Source: Eunapius fragilis
Lineage: Eukaryota; Porifera; Demospongiae; Spongillida; Spongillidae
Reading direction: 5' to 3'
Length of the DNA: 64,000 nucleotides
NCBI GenBank assembly: GCA_963681505.1
Contig: OY811991.1
Coordinates: forward strand, 3,470,438-3,534,437
Notes under the pieces: generated by a model
Databases searched by the model: none
The model's input: the letters and a program-made list of their open reading frames with translations, nothing else
Told to the model about the DNA's origin: nothing
Position numbers and translations under genes: made by a program
Part shown: positions 47,944-61,100 of the stretch, piece after piece
Numbering within the stretch: the first letter of the stretch is position 1
How the letters are laid out: every line of letters starts with the position of its first letter

Positions 47944-48090
47944 GCACGCACACATACACACACACAAGCACGCACACACACACACACACACACACACCAC
48001 ACGCACGCACGCACACGCACACACACACACACACACACACATCTAGGTTGTCTAGTTACCTTCCCAACGAGAGTAGTGCGATGCAGCCAT
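45376..48090 (-). CDS. GOSR1: Golgi SNAP receptor complex member 1 (GS28), Qb-SNARE
   Basis: Nine exons: 48090-48060, 47719-47626, 47185-47113, 47052-46918, 46649-46587, 46535-46474, 45732-45703, 45649-45567 and 45500-45376. Phases join throughout; 231 aa (human 250). Landmarks: [81 protein letters not shown] part [14 protein letters not shown] and [19 protein letters not shown], then a C-terminal membrane anchor ([18 protein letters not shown]). It acts in ER-Golgi and intra-Golgi fusion. Introns 1 and 4 hold large microsatellites. Divergent from POLD4, with 93 bp between start codons. Confidence 0.96.
46683..46905. repeat. (ACAT)n/(CA)n compound microsatellite in GOSR1 intron 4
   Basis: Long tract of acatacat units followed by (CA)n. 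It opens several spurious frames on both strands. Confidence 0.97.
47898..48043. repeat. (CA)n microsatellite with CACG interruptions in GOSR1 intron 1
   Basis: About 145 bp of CA/GCAC units ending 17 bases before the exon 1 donor. Confidence 0.97.
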
Positions 48091-48183
48091 GGCTGAAAAG
48101 GATCGGAGTAATATTATTGGGCTGTTACATACTTCGTATTAATGGACTAATATACATGTTGACAGTATTTACGGTTACGTGCA
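48091..48183. promoter_or_regulatory. 93-bp divergent GOSR1/POLD4 promoter
   Basis: The only sequence between opposing start codons. No TATA box or clear factor site recognised. Confidence 0.5.
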
Positions 48184-48659
48184 ATGGATACCACTCTAGA
48201 GAAGTTCCTTCCCATTCGAAGGGCTGGTCATTCACAGGTGAAGAGCCAGAAACAAAGCTCTGTACATGTACCAGAAAGTGAAACAGGACACAAAGTCAGC
48301 GAAGGTAAAACTAGAGCCGCATTAATCGGTACTTGATCCGTTAGTTTTCCCCATTACTAATTAGATGAAGAACTGTCTTTGCTAAGGGAATTTGATCTCG
48401 ACAGTACATTCGGACCTATCATTGGTAGGTCTATTTACATTTGAATTGTTGCATCGTCGGGTACCTGCTGCACGTAGGCGTGTCGCGTCTTGATCGATGG
48501 AAGAGAGCGCAAAAGTTTGGACTTTCCCCACCACCCCATGTCCTCCAAATTGTCAACCAACATTCGAACGATTCAAGATACACAGAATGGTAGGTTGGCT
48601 TGCACGAAGTTGCGGACTTGACTCATTTACTTTGCAGTGTGTGGAAGGTTCTAGAGTGA
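48184..48659 (+). CDS. POLD4: DNA polymerase delta subunit 4 (p12)
   Basis: Four exons: 48184-48304, 48365-48424, 48478-48589 and 48638-48659, GT-AG with matching phases, 104 aa (human 107). The conserved core is DEELSLLREFDLDSTFGP, then VSRLDRWKRAQKFGLSPPP and the C-terminal SRYTECVWKVLE, aligning with the human core LLRQFDL...YGP, RLQRW.RA and the final Cys-x-x-Trp region. It is the small accessory subunit of replicative Pol delta. The N-terminus (MDTTLEKFLPIRRAG) lacks a clear PCNA-binding box. Tail to tail with TUFM. Confidence 0.93.
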
Positions 48660-48693
48660 TGTGACTGCGTGCTGCTTGATGTGCATTATTCGT

Positions 48694-48699
48694 TTTATT
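48694..48699 (-). terminator. Likely TUFM poly(A) signal
   Basis: AATAAA on the minus strand, 128 bases past the TUFM stop and only 35 bases from the POLD4 stop, so the transcripts probably abut or overlap. Confidence 0.55.
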
Positions 48700-48826
48700 G
48701 TTGTCTCGTTTTTTTGCCCACACATTTATCGAACAAACATTTTTTTGTTACCGATAACACTTAAACGGGTATAATCCTAACCACGTACATACGCAGCACA
48801 GCAGTCAAGTGTAGGAAGTTGCAAGC

Positions 48827-52081
<3,255 letters not shown>

Positions 52082-52153
52082 CTCTCCTGGCACGTGGATA
52101 GATTGAATTGGCAGAAAAATAGTTCAGCTCACTTAACGGAAAGGGTTAAAAAC
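52082..52153. promoter_or_regulatory. 72-bp divergent TUFM/EXOSC9 promoter
   Basis: The entire interval between opposing start codons. AT-rich centre, cacgtg at about 52092-52097. No TATA box recognised. Confidence 0.5.
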
Positions 52154-55100
52154 ATGAATCGTGGTAAAGATCCGATCTTGAGCAACTGTGAAAGAACCTT
52201 AGTTAGTGTTGCCATCAGAGAAAGACAAGTAAGGTGAAAATAGACGTGGAATAGTGCATAACTCACTGTTGGTGGCGATCTCTGCAGAGGTTAGACGGCA
52301 GAGGACTATATGATTATCGTCTTGTGGAGATTTCATTTAAGGAAGAAAATGGTTATGTGGAAGTGAAGTTGGGAAATACCAGGTGAGTGGAGTGAGCGTT
52401 GAATTTCATACCCTACAGTGAAAAACAAAAAAAAACTGCTTATGATTGTGCCAATAATGTAATATGTATTATGCTAACCGTTTGACATTTCACTTTCATT
52501 AAGTTAAATTGATCACAATCATATTCTTGCAATCTGTGTCTTTCGCCTCAGACGGCTCCTAGGAAGTGTATTGTCTAGTACACTTTGTAAAGTAGCCTAT
52601 CCTGAAACCTTTGAATACTTAAAAATGTAATACACATCTGTATGTGTTCATTGCATTCTTTGGAGTAAAATTATAAACCATGTGAGCTAGCTTCTTATAC
52701 TATCAGGAGCAGATAGCAGTATTGCATTCTGGTGGCGTCACATTTATTAATGGCATGTACTGATATGACAGCCCATGTAATGGTTTTGCATTTAATTTGG
52801 CAGAGTATTGGCATGTACTACAGCAGAGGTTATCAAGCCACAACCTAACAGACCAACAGAAGGAAAGCTATTCTTTGACGTTGACCTATCACCTATGGCA
52901 TCACCAGCATTTGAAGTTGGAAGGTCAGTTACTTCTCACTTTTAATTTGTCCATGTGTATAAAAAATCTGTAGGATTGAATTGGGCCATAACACATTAGA
53001 AATTAATATTAATATTTCTGTTGATTTTACAATCTCCTGTAAATGACAGCATGCTGATTAATTAGCTCTGTAAGTTTGGTGTTGCATGACTTACTACCTT
53101 TGTTTGATGCAGCAAAACAATAATCCCAATGATCCTTTGTTCCTTTGATAGGTGGCCATGTTGTCATAGTAGTCACTGCCTGTGTATAGAAAACTTTATT
53201 AGTACTAATCATGATTAAACATTGGTCATGTTTGTTTTCAGCAATGCTAGGTTGGTATGAGTGTAATGACGACATACTGTTTACAGGCACTCTGCACAGG
53301 CAACAGAAATTAGCAGGATTCTTGAAAGGTGTTTGAAAGAATCAAGAGCAATTGATACTGAATCATTGTGCATTATAGCCGGCCAGAAGGTTGTTGGTAT
53401 AATCTTTGTCAGGTCTGAGCAGGGCACTGAATGCAACCATTGCCGTGTCTTTAGGTGTGGGCTATCCGTGTTGACATCCATGTGGTGAACAACTCTGGAA
53501 ATATCATAGACTGTGCAGCATTGGCTGCTATCACTGCATTGAAACACTTCAAGTGGGATGCGTTTTATCCTGGTGATGTTTGATTGGTCACTTGGGTCCA
53601 TGTTTCAGGCGTCCAGATGTAACGGTTGCTGGGGAGGAGGCAACTGTAGTAAGTACCTGGTGCATTAGTACACTATGTGTCTTCAGCATTCGGTTGGAGT
53701 GACTTTGGTTATTTGCAGATCACGCAATCTCTGCATTGAATGGCATCGAATGTATTGTGTTATATATAACTGAGTTTTATAACCAAGCATTGGCAGTACA
53801 GCAAGCATTTTGCAGTACAGGAAATGCCATATGAGCTCCTTCCAATTTTTCGTGATAAAAGGTTTAGATAATTAAATCTCACCTGAAGATTGATGTCGTG
53901 TAAATGTGCCTTGGTGTAGAAACCAACCCCACAGGGTTGAGAAGGCAGTATCAATACTGCACCAGTAATATTTTTAATATCCTGAGTTGAAATTTTCTAC
54001 ATGTACAAATTACAGTATCAAATCAGTCACACAGATTTAGCTAGTTTGCTGATATGTTGTTTACAAGATGTGGTTTGTGTAGCATGACTTAGTTGTGGGA
54101 TCATTATTGTCAGGATGCAGTGCTTTCTTTTTCCACTTTCACCATAGCATCCTGCAACAGAAAGGGATCTTATTCCGCTCAATATCCATCATATGCCACT
54201 ATGTGTAACTTTTGCATACTTTCAAGAAGGGTCAGTAACTTGATTTTGAGAGTTTTGATGGAAAAAAAGCTACTTCCTTAGAAATTCATTTGTGGTGGAC
54301 CCAACATTTCAAGAAGAACGAGTTATGAATGGTCGTCTGATCTTTGGGTTGAATATTCATAAGGAAATTTGTGCTCTTCAGATGATTGGAGGTGTATCTA
54401 TATTACCCGAAGAGGTGAGATGCTCTGTACTATAGAAATCTATCTGACAATACTGACCCTCTAAATTTTGTTATGTTCTAATTGAGATCTGCTGTTTTTA
54501 AATTTTTTAGCTGTGCATTTAATGTAGACATTATAAACAGAAGCCCTGCTTTGGCAGATATGTCCCAGTTGAAAAAACGCATAATTGCACGTAAATTATG
54601 TCCCTTTTTCTTGCCAAATTGCATTCATTTTCAAGCACAGTATCTCCTTCATAGTGCATCCGAGTTAATCGAAATTTAGTGTTTTCATAACGGGTTTCTG
54701 GTTCTGAAGCTTGTGCAATATAGGATGCGTCATTCCAAAGAAATAAACAACTAAATACAAGCATCTTTTTGCGGTTTTTAAAAATCAAATCTTTTCAAGT
54801 GCTTAATCATTCTATATCTTTGGAATGACACATTGTATATTGAACGAACTTCGGCATTATATAGACCCTGGAGTCTTTACGCAAAAACTAAATTGCGATT
54901 AATTCGGATGTAAGATACTGAGCTTGAAACCGAATGTAATTTGGCGAGAAAAAGGACGCACGATCACGCTACTTTTTTCACCTGGGGACCATCTCATGTG
55001 TTGGTGTGTATGGGAGAAAGTACAGCAGGGGAAATATAAATAAAAGTTGATTTATGATAATATATCAATTCACATTTATATTTACATGTATAGCGTTCCC

Positions 55101-58100
55101 ATGAAGATGGCATCAAATTAAAGTTGATGTGCACGATTTATGTTGTTGACTTCCTATATTCAATACTTCACACTACACCATTTCTGTACAGCATTTGTTC
55201 CATGCTATGTATATGTAGTCTGATACCCATGGGAGGGTCAAAATTAATGGCCAAATTGCTTCAGATTCGGAGTGTATGTAGAGATGTTTATTGATTTGTT
55301 CTGTTATTAATTTTTACTTTATCTTAAACGGACATACAGCTATGCAGTACCGTGGGAGGTGTGGCCTAGATCATGGGGCACGAAAATGTGCATACACATT
55401 GCACAGCTGTATTTCCATAATGGATCAAGTAAAAATTAAAAACAGAAACTAATCACCAGTGACAGGACCCCTCTATGTAATTTGGACCTTCCCCAAACGA
55501 TAGGTGGGTTTTGACCACTGGCACCGTGTGGTATTGGACCTCATATGCATAGCACAGAGCATGTACAAAGAACCAAAAATGTGTTACAACATATAGAAAT
55601 GGTGTACTATTAAGTATTGAAAATAAGAGGTCAATAACTTGTATCATTTCGGAAGATGTATTTATCATACTGCCAGATGATGTCGTTCACCTTAGGTTAA
55701 AAGTTGTGCACGTGTTTCAAAATCTTTGCAAGTCAAAGTGTTGCTGTAGTATATCCCATGGAATTTATGCTCCATATCTTGCTTCATATTGTAGCATGTA
55801 TGGGTTGAATAACCATTTTCATTCCACTTCTGGTAGAAAACATAGTGCTCATTTTACTGAATATGAATGATTTTTATTCCACAGGTTATTAGGTATGCAA
55901 AAATAGCAGCTGTGAAGTGCACAGAATTAACTGAAACAGTAAAAGTTGCACTCGTGAGAACACTTCCTCAAGGGTGAGCATATCCCATCGCTACTAGATC
56001 TACGAATGCTGGTTGAAAATAAAATAAACCTGATGTGTGTAGGTTGTGGATATTGTGGGCCACATATCATCATTTGTTAAATATGTATGCAACCTTCCTG
56101 TGGATGCATAGTATCAATAAACGTTGATGTAACTAACTACTATAGACATGTGTGCTGCTGTTGGCTTCATGGATGTTTTGTTGATGACAATAACGAACAG
56201 TATTGCACATTTACATTGTACATGTACAGTTAAGAGCACCACGTTTGTTCCCTGCACTCTTACGAGCAGACTATGGTTATACAAACTATAACTGCGGATG
56301 TAACAAACATATAACTATGGTATAAACACACACAACTCTATAACTTTGGTATAAACACAACATAATGCGTTTATACCGAAGTTACGACTTTAGTTTGAAT
56401 GCACATAATTCATTTAAACCAAAGCTATAGAATTGTGTGCTTTTATACCAAAGTTATACTTTAGTTATATCCGCAGTTATAGTTTGTATAACCATAGTCT
56501 GCTCGCAGTGCATACTTAGGGCATAGATTGCACATTGCAGACCATGAATATAATTTTCAATACACCTAACGAGGGATTGCACTTATAACGAGTGTGCTAT
56601 TGACAGAAATAGACACTGTACAAGTACATACATGTAACTAGTGTAAAAAATTATTTCACTTAAGCTTTAACCTTTATTCTCCCGCTAATCATCCTTATTT
56701 AAGACCGCTTTTTGTCCTTAAATAAGGACGACTGTTGACACTATGTTTTTTAAATGACTGATCTGTATTTTAGCAAAATAAAGACGTTTTTTCATGCTGC
56801 ATTCATCCTTGATTACATTACAACACAAATTTTGTGTACCTACATATTACGTAGCTGAGTAGTACAGTTGAAAATGTAATAGGTTTGATGGCAGACTCAA
56901 AAGTTTGACATCGAAAATCAAGCAGTTTAGATTCAGTTATCTATAAGTTAAAATCTAGTTGTTTCCTATTTGGGATGCATTAATTTTCAGAAACCTGAAG
57001 CAATTTGCAATAAACTTTTATAATATTGCAATTTATTTGCTTTTATTCTTGCTCTCCTCAATTAGACATCCGTGTTTAGCAACATTTTACAGAACAGTTT
57101 GACTTGATGAAACATACCTCTCCTTTTGCCCACTTCCACATACCTGCAATACCGTTCCTTTCTTTCCCATTGTCACTTTGAGCCTACCTACTACACGCGA
57201 ACCCGCCTTTATTGACTGCTTCGCCATTTTAAAGTCACCCTTGTTTGACCAGATTTTACAGATAAACACCTATTAATAACTAGATTCTGCATGCAGTTTA
57301 AATGTACTATAATTTAAACCACCAATCTTACCTGATTTTTATGGAACTTGAATTTCGTCCTTATTTAAGGACAATGGACTTAAATAAGGACGATTGGAGA
57401 ATTAAGATTAATGCACTATGATATGTGAGGCCTGTTTTTTGCTACGACTCAGTTTCCCAAAATCTCCTTATGGATGTGGCTAAGTATATCAATTGTTAAT
57501 GCACTTCTTTCATTTTTGTTTCAATCCAATGAAATGTTCAGTTTCAAAGCGTCACGTCTTTCTTAATTAGTCATGAGCTGGGACTTAAGTTATGTTCTTG
57601 CACTTTCAGGTGAGTACAAATAGAACACAGAATTTAAGAGAGCATCATGAAACACACTTCTTGTGTCGCAATGTCTTAGACAGATAAAATTAACACCTTG
57701 CCTTACATGGGTAGTATAAAAATGAATGCCGAAGTAACCGTTTATCACTGCCAATCCTGAGAAAAGGGAGCTAACCTGACCTACGTACATGTATCTTCTG
57801 CAGGTGCACATATTTGTGTTTCCTACTTCATTCATAATGGTCTAATTAGATATGCTTATTAAAATTGCAACCATTTACAGTTGGATGCACCTTTTGTTGT
57901 CTAGCTGCAAAGCGTGCTAGCATGGCAATTATGGTGCACATGAGTGCTTTAATCTGGGTCCATAAGCTGCTGCCCATTCTGCTAGACATTACCTTGTTAA
58001 CCTCCACCCTGATCGTGCATCCTCAAGCCAGACCTCAAGAATGCTTTTATAAGGAGGGACAAAATGCTTGATGCTGCTAAGCTACAAACTCCTGAGCTGT

Positions 58101-61100
58101 TCCCCTTTATCTATTCAACCTCTTCTTTCCTCTATTTCCATGACACTATTATCAGCTCTGCTGAAGGGGTACAACAGGGTGATCCTCTTGGCCCTTGGTG
58201 CCTTGTTATCTTTTCCTTGACACAGATGTATGTTCTGAGTTTAGTATATTCTGCCCCCATGCCAGTGAGGTGGACTTAAGAGATGCCCTCCTCCCCCCTC
58301 CCCATGCTAGTGAGGTGGACTAGAGTGATGCCTTCATGCTAGTGAGGTGATCTTAAGAGATGCCCCCATGCTAGTGGACATGACTAGGAGGAGTGCGTGA
58401 GAGCATAGATTACATACCTATAAGGTACATACGTAACCTATCTATGGTGGAGAGTGGGTGTAAATGTGTGAGTCTCTCATGGCGAAATACGTGAGACTCG
58501 GCACCTCAGCTTTCACCACCATCATCCACACACTCGTTGCTAACAAAGCTACCATCACCACCTTGGAAACTGCAATTGCAATTTATGTACTTTTCGAACT
58601 TGTATGTGCAGAACCAAACAAGCCGACCCCCCCGTCTCCAGTTGTATTACACGTCGCTACAGATCATCTGGTCGGGATATGTATAAGTTTGTGGCTACAC
58701 GTGACATTACTGTGGGTGTTGCTAGGTTGTCAACAACTTGAATCATAGATGTTTATAAAGTTTAAATCATGTGACATCATTGTAAGCATAACTTGAATAC
58801 TAATGCAAGTATACTCACATGATCCTAGAGAGGTGAGGCTAGGTTATCAATGAAGCTTTGAATATTCATGCATGTCTGCGGTCATACAATGGTGCGAATC
58901 AAGCGGGAAAGATGTACTTAATTTGCACAGCTGTATCTCCGTAGTGGATAAAGTAAAAATTAACAGAGAACAAATCAATATATACAGGATCGCTCTATGT
59001 ATAAACTAAATTTGAAGTGAGTTGAATTTCCCTGCAGGAAGATATGGTGGGTTTTAACTCCAAGGGGTATCGGACGTTGCAGTATAAGGCACAAAGCAAA
59101 TGCAAGGCCCCAAAATCTTAAAGAAATGGTGTAGTAGGAAGTGCTGAAAATAGGACATCGGTAGCCCGAAACAGTCCGAAGCTACAGTAATTTAAAGTCA
59201 ACCATTTTATATCAATAAATGCGAAGGGCCATTTTCTCGTGAACTGTCATAATTTTATTGAACATAATAATAATAAAATGTTTATTATACATATATATAC
59301 ATCCATAATCAACACTTATCTCACACGGTCGATCTCTTTAACAAGCTTGTCTCCCCATCTGAGGTAATCTCTGTGGATGCTATCACTACCTCACCCGTCC
59401 ACCAAAGGGTACTGTCAAAGAAACTAGAGGACCACCAGTTCTCTTTGTTGTTAGAAGCATCATCACCTGCCGACAAGGCTCGGCCGCTCTCTGTGTCAGC
59501 ACCTCATGCTGCATCCTGGCTACTGGTCACACGGCCTCGACCTACACCTGACCCTAATGAACTGCAAATTTCCATCCAATGGTGGCTAGGGATAGACACA
59601 GCTAGAGGCACCTTGTGCTCTCTGTGCTCTGGCTTAGCTCTTGACCACCTTGGCAACCACGCTACTACCTGTAAACGGGGTATTGATGTCGTTACTTGCC
59701 ACAACCATCTGCGTAACATGATTGTTGAGTTTTGCCATTGTGTCCATCTTGGAGTGAGTAGAGTCGGGCAGTGGCATTACGCCAGACTTAAGCCGTTCCA
59801 GGCCAGTGGATATGCTTGTCCTCGATTGGGAGAGAGGGAATCATGCTGCCATTGACATCGTAGTGACCTCTCCCTTAATCCCTTCTATCCTAACAGCAGC
59901 AGGTTTGTCTGAAGGGGCTGCAGCAGAGGAGGCGGAGGCCAGGAAGCATAGAGCAAATGACCCAAAGTGTCCAGAGCTGGGTTGGGTGTGTATCTCACTT
60001 GCTGTAGAGACTTATGGAAACTGGGGGAGGGAAGCCCAATCTACTTTCTCTCGCCTAGCTTCCCACCTGGCCATCATCACCTCTTCCCACAAAGGTAAGG
60101 TGCTCACAGAGCTATACAGCAGGCTGATCTTCACCCTGGTTCGGGCCGTGGCTAGAGCCTTATTGGCAAGATGTGTTCCCTCCCTTGGCCTCCAGGATAT
60201 CCTTTGAATTTTTCTATGTAATGTGTTATATATGTAGCAAATGAATATATATACATGTATAAATAATAACACAATTATACAGCAGTAAGATAAATATATG
60301 CACCCTACTATAGGTAATAGTCAGGGATAAAACATCTGGAGAGGATGGCTGTGGCGTTGGCTCTAACTAAGTTGAGGTTCAGCCTCCCATATAAGGCAAC
60401 TAGGACCTCAGCCTTAGCCCTGTTGGAGCTAGTTGCAAGGCAAGAGGCCAAAAGTGAAAATGACTCCATTGCTTCTGTCCCCCAAGCACCATATACCTCA
60501 ACCACCATGGGGATGCAAACCCATCCTAGCTCCTTGCATTTGGCATCATTTTCTTCATGTTTTCTTTGCTCGGTAGCTCTAGCAGCCTGACCTGCTAGTC
60601 CCGCTTGAAGTAAAACATTGGAGTTAAGCGGTGACGTCACAGACAAGTCAAAGGCTGCTGGCTTACCCAAAGACCAATTGGATACTAGGATGTCTGCAAA
60701 AAAAAGTTGTCAAACAGCTGCTTCAACGTTAATAACTGAAGTTTAAATGTTAATATCTTAGTATTGAACTTGAGTTGTTCCACTGGATATTCATATCTTG
60801 TGCTATTTATAAATTTTATTAATATCAATTATCTCTCTAGACATCCCCAGATACCTATGACATCTTATGCGATTCGGCTCGCAATATCAAAGCCACATCC
60901 AACGAGCCTAATTCAAAAGCATACCTTGTCCAACAAATATCTGTCGCGGTGCAGAGAGGCAATGCTGCATCCGTTCTTGGGTGTGCTGGTTTAGTTTTAG
61001 ATGTAGTGTAGTTATATACTGTGTTTGTCTATAGTTGAACATTAGGCCTACGTTTTAATTCATGTTGTTATGCATACTGTATTCTATTTTATTATACATA

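Noticed and set aside
47742-48281. 179-codon plus-strand frame through a (CA)n tract into POLD4
   Set aside because: Crosses the divergent promoter and GOSR1 exon 1; POLD4 is read in another frame from 48184.
53027-53954. Minus-strand frames of 64-106 codons within EXOSC9
   Set aside because: Antisense to phase-consistent EXOSC9 exons; no family resemblance.
58464-58748. 94-codon plus-strand frame
   Set aside because: No recognisable domain, no splice support, in repeat-rich intron DNA.
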